This document shows, in pieces, positions 7,291 to 14,932 of a DNA stretch of 16,750 bases; the first letter of the stretch is position 1; the number at the start of each line of letters is the position of its first letter. This DNA comes from Deltaproteobacteria bacterium UBA6106 (GTDB taxonomy: Bacteria; Desulfobacterota; Syntrophorhabdia; Syntrophorhabdales; Syntrophorhabdaceae). A program made the translations under genes and the position numbers. The notes beneath the pieces were generated by a model. That model searched no databases. It was not told the DNA's origin and was given only the letters and a program-made list of their open reading frames with translations. The stretch spans positions 1 through 16,750 of the forward strand of contig DIWM01000020.1 in NCBI GenBank assembly GCA_002428485.1, given 5' to 3'.

Positions 7291-9156
7291 TCATACCACT
7301 TCTACGGCGCCTGCCTTACAAACGTCCCTGCAGTTCCCGCACTTGATGCACCTGTCCGCATCTATAACGTGCCGTTGCTTCTTCTTTCCTGTGATCGCTC
7401 CCTGGGGACAGGCCTTCACACAGAGCATACATCCTGTGCAGCGGTCACTGATAAAATAGGTGACGAGACCTTTGCATACCCCTGCCGGACAACGCTTCTT
7501 TTCGATATGCTCAATGTATTCGTCCCGGAAGTAGCGCAGCGTGGAGAGGACGGGATTTGACGCCGTCTGTCCCAGGCCGCACATGGTCGTGTCCCGTACG
7601 GTTACAGCGAGCTCTTCAAGGAGGTCAAGAGATTCAAGGTTTCCCTTTCCCCTTGAGATATCGTCAAGTATCTCGTACATCCTCTGGGTGCCTTTCCGGC
7701 ACGTGAAGCATTTTCCGCAGGACTCGTCCTTCAGGAAGTTCATGAAGTACTTGGCCACATCCACCATGCAGGTCTTGTCGTCCATTACGATCATGCCGCC
7801 GGACCCCATGATAGAGCCTACATTTTTCAGGCTTTCATAGTCGATCGTCAGATCGAACATCGATGCCGGGATGCAGCCCCCGGATGGGCCCCCGGTCTGG
7901 ATTGCCTTTATTGCTCCGTTCTCTGCCGGTCCTCCTCCGATATTACCGACGACCTCTCTTATGGTCATTCCCATCGGAACCTCGACAAGCCCCGTGTTTT
8001 TTATCTTTCCTACAAGGCTGAAGATCTTTGTTCCGGAGCTTCTCTCCGTCCCTACACCGGCAAAAGACCGGCCGCCAAAGCTTATTATGACAGGGATATT
8101 CGCCCAGGTCTCCACATTGTTTATCATGGTAGGTTTTCCGTAGAGTCCTTTCACGATCGGGAATGGCGGCCTCTGCCGGGGCTCTCCCATCCTGCCCTCG
8201 ATAGACCTTATCAACGCGGTCTCTTCACCGCAGACAAACGCGCCTGCTCCCTTCACGATCTCTACGTCAAAAGACAACCCTGTTCCCATGATGTCCTTAC
8301 CGAGCAGGCCCAATTCCCCGGCCTGCGAAAGGGCAACGTTGAGATGTTTGATCGCCAGCGGATATTCGGTGCGGATGTAGATGATGCCCTCCGTCGCGCC
8401 CGTACCGTAGGCGCCTATCAGCATGCCCTCAATGATGCTGTGGGGGTTGCCCTCCAGGACGCTTCTGTCCATATAAGCGCCGGGGTCCCCCTCGTCGGCA
8501 TTGCATATAAGGTATTTTGCGGCGCCGTTTTTCTGGGAGGCGAAGAGCTCCCACTTCTGCCCTGTGGGAAACCCCGCTCCACCCCGCCCTCTCAGCCCCG
8601 ATGCCTTTACCTCATCGAGCACAAACCGGGGCCCTTGCCCGGACATGACCTTCGCGAAAGATTGATAGCCGCCGTTGCGTATGTAATCATCGATGCGAAG
8701 GGGGTCGACCTTTTCGTTCCGGCCGATGATGGTCCTGAGCTGTCTTTTAAAAAAGGGTATATCTTCCTCTCTCTCGATCCGCCTGCCTGTTTCAGGATCG
8801 ACAAAAAGCAGCCTTTCGACGATGTCGCCTTTCGCTGTCGCCTCAATGATCGTTATCATATCGTCCGGGTTTATCTTCGGATAGAATGTCCTCCTGGGCT
8901 CCACAAGCGCGGACGGTTCCATTGCGCAGAAGCCGTGGCAGCCCGTAATGCGGAGGCGGATCCTGCCTGTGAGCTTTTTCTGCAGAAGCTCGCCCTTTGC
9001 CACGCGGATCAAAGCGTTTGCGCCGCTTGCCTGGCCGCAGGTGCCTGCGGAGATGACGATGGTCGGCATCTCCGGATCGTCATGGGCAATGAGCTGCGCC
9101 TGCATTGCAAAGAATTCATCTACTGATGCGAGCTTATCCCTGCGCACATCCATCAT
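7291..9156 (-). CDS. NuoF/HydB-like NADH-oxidising flavoprotein
   Basis: A 621-residue soluble NADH-dehydrogenase-type subunit in the HydB arrangement. An N-terminal thioredoxin-like domain (about 30-115; Cys40, 73, 77, one fewer than the usual four) comes first. The NuoF core carries NADH site GLRGRGGAGFPTGQKW (187-202), FMN site CNADEGDPGAYMDR (218-231), GAGAFVCGEETAL (303-315), and an N3 [4Fe-4S] site at Cys480/483/486 plus Cys526. The C-terminal 2x[4Fe-4S] ferredoxin has Cys573/576/579/583 and Cys603/606/609/613. This ferredoxin tail is typical of HydB of multimeric hydrogenases and related bifurcating enzymes, not of complex I. Its ATG overlaps the stop of the NuoE gene by 4 bp (ATGA), which decides the start and indicates translational coupling. 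Confidence 0.95.
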   Translation of the reverse strand: MMDVRRDKLASVDEFFAMQAQLIAHDDPEMPTIVISAGTCGQASGANALIRVAKGELLQKKLTGRIRLRITGCHGFCAMEPSALVEPRRTFYPKINPDDMITIIEATAKGDIVERLLFVDPETGRRIEREEDIPFFKRQLRTIIGRNEKVDPLRIDDYIRNGGYQSFAKVMSGQGPRFVLDEVKASGLRGRGGAGFPTGQKWELFASQKNGAAKYLICNADEGDPGAYMDRSVLEGNPHSIIEGMLIGAYGTGATEGIIYIRTEYPLAIKHLNVALSQAGELGLLGKDIMGTGLSFDVEIVKGAGAFVCGEETALIRSIEGRMGEPRQRPPFPIVKGLYGKPTMINNVETWANIPVIISFGGRSFAGVGTERSSGTKIFSLVGKIKNTGLVEVPMGMTIREVVGNIGGGPAENGAIKAIQTGGPSGGCIPASMFDLTIDYESLKNVGSIMGSGGMIVMDDKTCMVDVAKYFMNFLKDESCGKCFTCRKGTQRMYEILDDISRGKGNLESLDLLEELAVTVRDTTMCGLGQTASNPVLSTLRYFRDEYIEHIEKKRCPAGVCKGLVTYFISDRCTGCMLCVKACPQGAITGKKKQRHVIDADRCIKCGNCRDVCKAGAVEVV

Positions 9157-10001
9157 GCCGCAGCTCCGTTGAGCTCAAGCATGTGCCCGGCGCATCCGGT
9201 GCGCGTACAGATGCTGACAACCCCGCCTCCCCCGTTTACTTTTACCGTCGCCATCGGTGCGTTGCATTCCATGCAGCCGGCCTTGCCCTGGAGGCTCGAA
9301 CCGCAATGGGGGCAGAGAAATTTGACCAGCGTATTATCCGGGATCTCGTGCTCGTAGATCCTCGTAAAATTGCCGTAAAGGGAGGGCAGCCTCGCCCATC
9401 CCCTCGCCTCTCCCGCCAGAACATTGACCCGGATGGACGGATAACCCGCAAGGCGATATTCGCTGTCCATCAGGCTCCGGTTGCACTGCGGACAGGCGGC
9501 CTCAATGGGAAAGAGATACATCTTCGCATTCCCGTTCGATCCATACACCCCGTCCTTTGTTCCCTGGATTATATCCTTGGTATCCCCAGGGGCTACATTT
9601 GCGAAATAGTGCCCGTCCGAAACAACGATCGGGCCCAAAGCGCATGCCCCGAGGCAGTTTACCGTTTCAAGGGTGATCTCATTGTCAGGGGTCGTCCCGC
9701 CCGGCGCCAGATCCAATTGCCGCTTGAATTCATCCACGACGGCCTGGGCGCCGCGGACGTGGCACGCGGTGCCAAGGCATGCCGATATGCAGTGTTTCCC
9801 CCGCGGCTTCAGGCTGAATGCCTTGTAGAACGTTGCAACGCCGTAGATATCCACAAGCGGATATCCGGTCTCTCTGGCAATAAGCCTCAGCGCCTTTTCG
9901 GGCAGATAGGCGTACCTCTCCTGGATGTTTTCAAGGATGGAGATGATCCCCGCCTTCCCGTTGCCTTTACGAATTATATTGAGAATATCTTTTGTTTCCA
10001 T
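9153..10001 (-). CDS. NuoE/HydC-like [2Fe-2S] subunit with zinc-ribbon-like extension
   Basis: A 282-residue protein. Residues about 1-150 are a complete NuoE/HydC thioredoxin-fold subunit with the four [2Fe-2S] ligands Cys75, Cys80, Cys116 and Cys120 (CLGTACHVRGA and CLGACALGP). Ordinary NuoE stops near 155-165. Here about 125 more residues carry paired cysteines: CPQC (170-173), CPHC (230-233) with CMEC (243-246), and Cys265/Cys270, suggesting one or two zinc ribbons or rubredoxin-like sites. It should pass electrons to or from the NuoF partner encoded immediately downstream with a 4-bp overlap. AGGAGAG lies before the ATG at 10001. The function of the extension is unknown. Confidence 0.93.
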   Translation of the reverse strand: METKDILNIIRKGNGKAGIISILENIQERYAYLPEKALRLIARETGYPLVDIYGVATFYKAFSLKPRGKHCISACLGTACHVRGAQAVVDEFKRQLDLAPGGTTPDNEITLETVNCLGACALGPIVVSDGHYFANVAPGDTKDIIQGTKDGVYGSNGNAKMYLFPIEAACPQCNRSLMDSEYRLAGYPSIRVNVLAGEARGWARLPSLYGNFTRIYEHEIPDNTLVKFLCPHCGSSLQGKAGCMECNAPMATVKVNGGGGVVSICTRTGCAGHMLELNGAAA

Positions 10002-10048
10002 ATTGTTCTCTCCTGCACATGTATTCTCCCTGCTTTCCGGGAGTTCCT

Positions 10049-10375
10049 TTATCGATACTCTTCACAATGCCATATACCGCCTTCGTGCCTGGAAAAGACA
10101 CAATCGTCCCGGTTCTCGCATGTTGTACACAGTCCTATATGGTTTCCACTGCAATCCTTTTCTTCGCTGATGCCCCCCTGCACCCGGCGGACATTCTTTC
10201 TTGCAGACCCGTCGTCATCGTCAAATTCCTCGCAGTAAAAGACCGGCCCCTCCGACTTCCTCGCAAACGAGCATATTTCGAGGTTCACGCAGGAGGGGCA
10301 GAGGCCCTGGTATATGTTCTCTTCGAAAAGAACAGGCTTTGCCTTTCCCTTCACTGCCCTGGCCATCCTCTTCAT
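10049..10375 (-). CDS. Small Cys-rich protein with a duplicated four-Cys motif
   Basis: 108 residues, first gene of the operon, function not recognised. Two copies of one module are visible: GLCPSCVNLEICSF ending in FYCEEF, and GLCTTCENRDDCVF ending in WHCEEYR. Each has the spacing C-x2-C-x5-C-x(11-12)-C (numbered from the ATG at 10375: Cys26/29/35/48 and Cys83/86/92/104). A basic N-terminus (MKRMARAVKGKAK) and a DDDD linker with one extra Cys (75) complete it. Each module could bind Zn or an Fe-S cluster. I choose ATG 10375 because GGAGG (10385-10381) lies 5 nt upstream; an in-frame GTG at 10381 overlaps that site. Its place ahead of the electron-transfer genes suggests an accessory or regulatory subunit, which is inference. 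Confidence 0.8.
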   Translation of the reverse strand: MKRMARAVKGKAKPVLFEENIYQGLCPSCVNLEICSFARKSEGPVFYCEEFDDDDGSARKNVRRVQGGISEEKDCSGNHIGLCTTCENRDDCVFSRHEGGIWHCEEYR

Positions 10376-10420
10376 GCACACCTCCCCTTCGGTTCGGTTG
10401 GTTTTTCTGTCTAAAAGAAA

Positions 10421-10436
10421 TGCACTTTCCCTGCCA
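10421..10436 (-). promoter_or_regulatory. Sigma-54 (-24/-12) promoter of the electron-transfer operon
   Basis: The minus strand reads TGGCAGGGAAAGTGCA, against the sigma-54 consensus TGGCAC-G-N4-TTGCA. The invariant GG and GC are 12 bp apart as required, and 10 of the 12 defined consensus positions agree. Transcription should start near 10411, giving a leader of about 36 nt to the ATG at 10375. The gene directly upstream encodes a sigma-54-dependent activator, which supports the call. Confidence 0.78.
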
Positions 10437-10534
10437 CGGTTTTTTAATCAGGAGAAAGAGCGGACTTCCTCCTTGCGATTACCGTTGATCGCACATCATC
10501 TTGCATGGTTACGTGTAGTAGTATTTTTCAGCGA

Positions 10535-10559
10535 AGAAAAGGGGACGGCCTCTGCCGTC
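10535..10559 (-). terminator. Rho-independent terminator after the two-component genes
   Basis: On the minus strand a perfect 6-bp stem GACGGC / GCCGTC with loop AGAG (10559-10544) is followed by CCCCTTTTCTTC. It lies about 80 bp past the response-regulator stop and upstream of the sigma-54 promoter. It would separate the regulator transcript from the operon. The T-run is interrupted, so strength is uncertain. Confidence 0.55.
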
Positions 10560-10577
10560 GGGTAGTTCTGCGCCACC

Positions 10578-10592
10578 GGGGAATTATTCCCC
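10578..10592. promoter_or_regulatory. Perfect palindrome, candidate activator binding site
   Basis: GGGGAATTATTCCCC is a perfect 7+1+7 palindrome centred about 150 bp upstream of the -24 element at 10436. That distance and dyad symmetry fit an upstream activating sequence for the NtrC-family regulator encoded next to it. Another inverted repeat, CGAGGA-N8-TCCTCG at 10611-10630, lies nearby and could be a second site. Confidence 0.5.
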
Positions 10593-10639
10593 TTTGCGCT
10601 GTCGTTAGATCGAGGAAAGCCAAGTCCTCGTGGCCGTCT

Positions 10640-12043
10640 TCATGAATATGTTTTTCGCGTTTTTGAAAGTTTTTCGCGCAGGGTCTTTCTGTCGATCCCG
10701 AGGATCTCTGCCGCCTTGGTCTTATTGCCGTTTACACTGGCTAAAACATTCCTGATGTATTCGGCCTCGACCGACGCGAGGGTGCGGTTGAAAGACCCGT
10801 GCCCGAGGGCCGAAAAACGCATGTGCTCGGGGAGATCAGGGGCGTCTACCGTGACCCCGTCTGTCATAACGACAAGGCGCTGCACCGTATTTTCAAGCTC
10901 CCTCACGTTCCCCGGCCAGTGGTAATTCCGGAGAACCTCCAACGCCCGATCAGAAAACCGGGGCGCCGGCCGTCCCAGCTCCTCTGAGAACTTCCTGGAA
11001 AAAAAACGGATCAAAAGCAATATATCGCTTCCCCGCTCCCTCAAAGGAGGGAGGTCTGCGGTGATCACATTGATCCGGTAAAAGAGGTCCTCCCGGAACA
11101 GTCCTTTTTGGACAAGCGTTTGAAGGTCTTTATTGGTGGATGCAAGGATTCTCACGTCGACCTTCCTTGTACGGCTCGAGCCGACCATGCAGACCTCCTT
11201 ATCCTGGAGGACCCGTAAAAGTTTGATCTGCATTGCCAGGCTTGTTTCGCTTATCTCATCAAGAAAGATCGTGCCCCCGTCCGCTGTTTGAAAAAAACCG
11301 GCGCGGGTCTCTGCCGCCCCGGTAAAGGCGCCCTTGATATGCCCGAAGAGCTCGCTTTCAAGCAACTCTTCGGGTATTGCCCCGCAATTGACCGGTACAA
11401 AGGGCGCTGCAACCCTTTTGCTGCTGTAATGGATAGCCCTCGCGACCAGCTCTTTCCCGGTGCCGCTCTCCCCGCAGATAAGCACGGTTGCAGATGTCAG
11501 GGCAGCTCTTGCGATAAAGTCCCTGATCTTATCCATGGCAGGCGATTCACCGATAAGGCCATGGGGAGCGGAAGTCTTTTTCTGCGGGCATGCATGGGCA
11601 ACCCTTCGCATGTGAAGCTTCTTGAGGGTTCGTTCTACAGCGGAAAGAAGCTCATCGTCGGTAAAGGGCTTTACCAGGTATTCTTCGGCCCCTGTCTTCA
11701 CCGCTTCGACCGCCCCCTGCACGCTGGGGTAGCCGGTGATGATCATCACTTCCATATCGCTGAAGTTTTCACGGATGTGCCTCACAAGATGCACGCCGCT
11801 TATGCCGGGCATCTTGAGGTCTGTGATGACAAGGTCGACGGGGTCGGCGTCAAGAATTTTGATGGCTTCAGCAACGCTGGATGCGGTGAATACTATGTAC
11901 CCTGCGGATGCAAGGTTGCGCCGGAGCACTTCCAGCGTTGCAGGTGCATCATCTACCGTTAAGATGCGGTCTTTTCTGTCGGAGAGCTCCAAGTCTTTTC
12001 CCGCACCTTTTTGGATCCTTTGATCGGCAATTCTATCCTGCAT
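10640..12043 (-). CDS. Sigma-54-dependent response regulator, NtrC family
   Basis: 467 residues. The receiver domain covers about 25-140 with phospho-acceptor Asp75 (DLVITDLKMPG), acidic pocket Asp31/Asp32 and Lys125. The AAA+ sigma-54 activation domain covers about 163-390, with Walker A GESGTGKE (191-198), the sigma-54-contacting GAFTGA loop (238-243), Walker B GTIFLDEI (257-264) and the arginine-finger region FREDLFYR. A Fis-type HTH occupies about 425-462 (NKTKAAEILGIDRKTLREKL). It is complete. It starts at ATG 12043 after AAGGA, overlapping the kinase gene by 85 bp; an in-frame TTG at 11992 would shorten the overlap to 34 bp. It most likely activates the sigma-54 promoter at 10421-10436 when phosphorylated by the adjoining kinase. 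Confidence 0.95.
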   Translation of the reverse strand: MQDRIADQRIQKGAGKDLELSDRKDRILTVDDAPATLEVLRRNLASAGYIVFTASSVAEAIKILDADPVDLVITDLKMPGISGVHLVRHIRENFSDMEVMIITGYPSVQGAVEAVKTGAEEYLVKPFTDDELLSAVERTLKKLHMRRVAHACPQKKTSAPHGLIGESPAMDKIRDFIARAALTSATVLICGESGTGKELVARAIHYSSKRVAAPFVPVNCGAIPEELLESELFGHIKGAFTGAAETRAGFFQTADGGTIFLDEISETSLAMQIKLLRVLQDKEVCMVGSSRTRKVDVRILASTNKDLQTLVQKGLFREDLFYRINVITADLPPLRERGSDILLLIRFFSRKFSEELGRPAPRFSDRALEVLRNYHWPGNVRELENTVQRLVVMTDGVTVDAPDLPEHMRFSALGHGSFNRTLASVEAEYIRNVLASVNGNKTKAAEILGIDRKTLREKLSKTRKTYS

Positions 12044-13149
12044 ACAGTTCCTTGTCCTGCTTTACTTTCGATCCTGATCGAACCTTGATGGGCAACAATG
12101 ATGCCGTGGGCTACCGGTAACCCCAGGCCCGTTCCCAGTCCTATATCCTTCGTTGTGAAAAAGGGGGTAAATATCTTCTGGAGGACCTCCCTGTCCATGC
12201 CGACTCCGGTATCCTCCACGATAATATGGATTTTCCGATGTCCTTTATGTGTGGAGATCGTTAGGTCGCCTCCGTCCGGCATTGCCTGCAGTGCATTGAC
12301 GATAAGATTTACAAACACCTGCTTCAGTTGTGAAGGGTCGGCATCTATCTCCGGGATATCGGGCGAGAGGGAGCGGGCTGCATTGATCCCGTTGCCTGCG
12401 CACCGTGATTCCAGGAAGTTAAAAACCTCATTAACAAGGTTATTGATGTTCACTTTTCCCCGTTGCGGCGGGATCTGGCGGGCAAAGATCAGGAGCTTCT
12501 TTACGATCTCGCGGGCATAAAGGGACGTAGCCAGTATCTTGCCGATATCCTCCTGCGCCTGCAAGGGAAGCCCGTGGCATTTCTGTGCAAGCTGGGCAAA
12601 ACCGAGTATGTGTCCGAGGGGCTCATTTAGTTCATGGGCAACACCGGCAGCAAGCTGGCCGACGGTAGCCAGCCTGTCGGCATGCCTGAGCTGCTCTTCA
12701 AGCCTCAGCCTGTCCTGCTCCGCCTCCTTTCGCATTATAACGATTGCAATCTCTTTCGCTACCGCCTCGATCAGATGCCTCTCTTCTTTGAGAAATGGCC
12801 CCTCATCGTGCCTCGGTCGTTCATCGCGGTAGCAGACCTCGATATGGCCCCGGCGTTTTCCGTTGATGATGATCGGTTCGCGCTGCCGGTATTTTCCCTG
12901 CCGGTAGTTCCGTGTTGAATACGAACAGCCGTCGAGAACAATTCTTGCACAGGCTGCCTCCGGATACAGCCAGGCGGGCGGAAGATCCTCCACAATGTTT
13001 ACCAGCATCTCATTGATCCCGGCATCTCTCTCGGTGGCAAGACGAGCTATATTATAAAGACAGGAGAGCTCTTTGACGCGTTCACGCAGATCTGCCTGTG
13101 CCTTTTCATTAAGTTTGATAAGCGCTTCCATTTTGTCCGATACATTCAT
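11959..13149 (-). CDS. Soluble sensor histidine kinase
   Basis: About 396 residues from ATG 13149. No membrane span is present, so it senses a cytoplasmic signal. The N-terminus is coiled coil (about residues 5-30), then a GAF-like sensory domain (about 30-135), a second coiled coil, HisKA with phospho-His in GVAHELNEPLG, and HATPase_c with the N box (VNLIVNALQ), G1 (DTGVGMD), F (FTPFFTTK) and G2 (GTGLGLPVAHG) boxes. A Lys-rich tail follows. The reading frame extends to a TTG at 13158. No Shine-Dalgarno is clear before either this TTG or the ATGs at 13149 and 13131, so the start is uncertain. Its partner is the regulator encoded by the overlapping downstream gene. The GAF-like sensor could read a redox or small-molecule signal; this is not shown. 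Confidence 0.92.
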   Translation of the reverse strand: MNVSDKMEALIKLNEKAQADLRERVKELSCLYNIARLATERDAGINEMLVNIVEDLPPAWLYPEAACARIVLDGCSYSTRNYRQGKYRQREPIIINGKRRGHIEVCYRDERPRHDEGPFLKEERHLIEAVAKEIAIVIMRKEAEQDRLRLEEQLRHADRLATVGQLAAGVAHELNEPLGHILGFAQLAQKCHGLPLQAQEDIGKILATSLYAREIVKKLLIFARQIPPQRGKVNINNLVNEVFNFLESRCAGNGINAARSLSPDIPEIDADPSQLKQVFVNLIVNALQAMPDGGDLTISTHKGHRKIHIIVEDTGVGMDREVLQKIFTPFFTTKDIGLGTGLGLPVAHGIIVAHQGSIRIESKAGQGTVCRIELPIKGSKKVREKTWSSPTEKTAS

Positions 13150-13221
13150 TGTAGACAATAGAAAAGGCTATTGCAAGGAGAGATTGCACCCATCCTTAAC
13201 GACTCTTGATCTCTATGTTTA

Positions 13222-13250
13222 TTGTTTTTAAGGCTTTAAAATAGTATAAC
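13222..13250 (+). promoter_or_regulatory. Possible sigma-70 promoter of mreB
   Basis: TTGTTT (13222-13227) and TATAAC (13245-13250) are 17 bp apart, in the 120-bp divergent gap between the kinase gene and mreB. The -10 is good (5/6) and the -35 weak (3/6). The start would fall near 13257, giving a very short leader that just includes the ribosome site. Confidence 0.4.
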
Positions 13251-13269
13251 TGTTTTGGAAGGAGGAGAA

Positions 13270-14310
13270 ATGTTCGGAGCGCTCTTTGGATTCATATCAA
13301 AAGATCTGGGCATTGACCTCGGCACCTCGAACACGCTTGTTTACGCAAAAAACAAAGGCATCGTTTCCAATGAACCCTCTGTGGTGGCTGTTTACAAGGA
13401 TTCCCGGGGAGCTAAAAAGGTCATCGCCGTCGGCGAAGAGGCAAAAAAGATGCTCGGCAAGACTCCCGGCAACATCGTCGCCACCCATCCGCTCAAGGAC
13501 GGCGCCATTGCCGATTTCGAGATCACCGAGGCAATGCTCAAGTACTTCATCCAGAAGATACATAATAAAAAATCCTATGCGAGGCCGAGGATCGTCATCT
13601 CTGTGCCTTCCGCCATCACTCCCATCGAAAAGCGGGCCGTAAGGGAATCCGCAGAAACAGCGGGGGCGCGGGAGGTGTATCTTATTGAAGAGCCTATGGC
13701 CGCCGCGATCGGCGTTGGTCTGCCCATTACCGAGCCGAGCGGCAACATGATCGTCGACATCGGAGGAGGCACCACCGAAGTGGCCGTCATCAGCCTCGCC
13801 GGCATTGTCTACTGCAACTCCGTGCGCATTGCCGGCGACAAGATCGAAGAGGCGATCGTTCAGTACGTCAAGCGGAGGTACAACCTCCTCATCGGCGAGA
13901 GGACTGCGGAGAACATCAAGATCACCATCGGTTCGGCATACCCGAACCTCGACGGCGAAGAGACGACAATGGAGATCAAGGGAAGGGATCTTATCGCCGG
14001 GATACCAAAAGCCCTGGAGATCTCATCAAGGGAGATTCGGGAGGCCATAGCCGAACCCGTCAATGCCATCATAGAAACCATACGGATCGCCCTTGAGCAG
14101 ACACCGCCGGAACTTGCTGCGGACATCGTTGATAAAGGCATTGTTATCAGCGGCGGAGGGGCGCTCCTTAGGAACCTTGACCTTCTCATCAAGGAAGTGA
14201 CCCGCCTTCCTGTCATCATCGCGGACAATCCCCTGACCGCGGTTGCCGAAGGGACAGGAAAAGCCCTTGACGAGGTAAATCTCCTGAAAGTGATCACGAG
14301 TGAGTCGTGA
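13270..14310 (+). CDS. mreB: Rod-shape-determining actin homologue MreB
   Basis: 346 residues with the full actin-fold ATPase pattern. Phosphate-1 is IDLGTSNTLVY (15-25), phosphate-2 VDIGGGTTEVAV (162-173), the adenosine loop SGGGALLRNL (294-303), and the MreB/Mbl signatures NEPSVVA (34-40) and YLIEEPMAAAIG (137-148) are present. It polymerises under the inner membrane and guides lateral wall synthesis; the N-terminal MFGALFGFIS may be a membrane-binding helix. ATG 13270 follows GGAAGGAGG with good spacing. An in-frame TTG at 13255 precedes the ribosome site and is rejected. mreC and mreD do not follow, so this may be a second copy or a separated locus. Confidence 0.95.
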   Translation: MFGALFGFISKDLGIDLGTSNTLVYAKNKGIVSNEPSVVAVYKDSRGAKKVIAVGEEAKKMLGKTPGNIVATHPLKDGAIADFEITEAMLKYFIQKIHNKKSYARPRIVISVPSAITPIEKRAVRESAETAGAREVYLIEEPMAAAIGVGLPITEPSGNMIVDIGGGTTEVAVISLAGIVYCNSVRIAGDKIEEAIVQYVKRRYNLLIGERTAENIKITIGSAYPNLDGEETTMEIKGRDLIAGIPKALEISSREIREAIAEPVNAIIETIRIALEQTPPELAADIVDKGIVISGGGALLRNLDLLIKEVTRLPVIIADNPLTAVAEGTGKALDEVNLLKVITSES

Positions 14311-14350
14311 AGCATGAAATTGATCTTATGAATCCTGGAGGGGAACACCG

Positions 14351-14932
14351 ATGCACATATGGCCTGATTGCTACCCCTGCATCACGAAGATGTTCACGAA
14401 GGTTGCAGACATCGCCCTTAACGACGAGCAAAAAATACGGTCATTCGCTGACGCCATTGAAAGAAAAAAACCGGTGTCTCCACAAGACTTCAGAATCACT
14501 TCACCTGAGATCATAAGCCGCCTGTGGATCATATTCAGCGAGATGTCGGGGATTGATGACCCCCTGAAAGAAGTAAAAAAGAGACAGAACGATATAGCGC
14601 TTCAGCTCTATCCTTTGGTCAAAGAGTCCCTTCTGAAAGACCAGGACCCCCTGTCGTCGGCTGTTAAATTCTCGATCACAGGGAATGCAATCGACATAAT
14701 GACGATCGCGGCGGAACAGCCGGTGGAAGAGATCATAAAAAAACTGGAAGGCTTTATGCTGGACCCTGCAAGCGCAGAACAGCTAAAGGAAAGGCTTCGC
14801 AATGCAAAACGGATCGTCTTTCTGGGGGACAACTGCGGCGAGATCGTCTTTGACAAGATCCTTATCGAGACCATTCGGGGATATTACGGCAGCGATGTCA
14901 TCTTTATTGCCCGGACGCTGAAGGAACAATGA
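14351..14932 (+). pseudogene. DUF89/ARMT1-like phosphatase, C-terminally truncated
   Basis: 193 residues resembling prokaryotic DUF89 (ARMT1-like, damage-control phosphatase) proteins. The N-terminal DCYPC (6-10), SITGNAID (108-115) and metal-site-like FLGDNCGEIVFDK (157-169) match the family. Family members as I know them run to about 280-300 residues, and the part after the GDNCGE strand, with the remaining metal/substrate residues, is missing. The frame stops at TGA 14930-14932 after IFIARTLKEQ. The start at ATG 14351 has a strong GGAGGGG (14337-14343). It lies 40 bp after mreB, probably co-transcribed. It is probably inactive; an alternative is a short family variant. Confidence 0.65.

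Noticed and set aside
8344..10238. Long plus-strand frames opposite the NuoF/NuoE genes
   Set aside because: They mirror strongly conserved genes on the minus strand, have no domain pattern and no ribosome sites.
11288..11962. 224-codon plus-strand frame
   Set aside because: It is antisense to the catalytic core of the response regulator and shows no recognisable protein.
13160..13200. TTGCA/GGGTGCA arrangement on the minus strand as a sigma-54 promoter for the kinase gene
   Set aside because: GG and GC are not 12 bp apart, so the match fails the invariant spacing.
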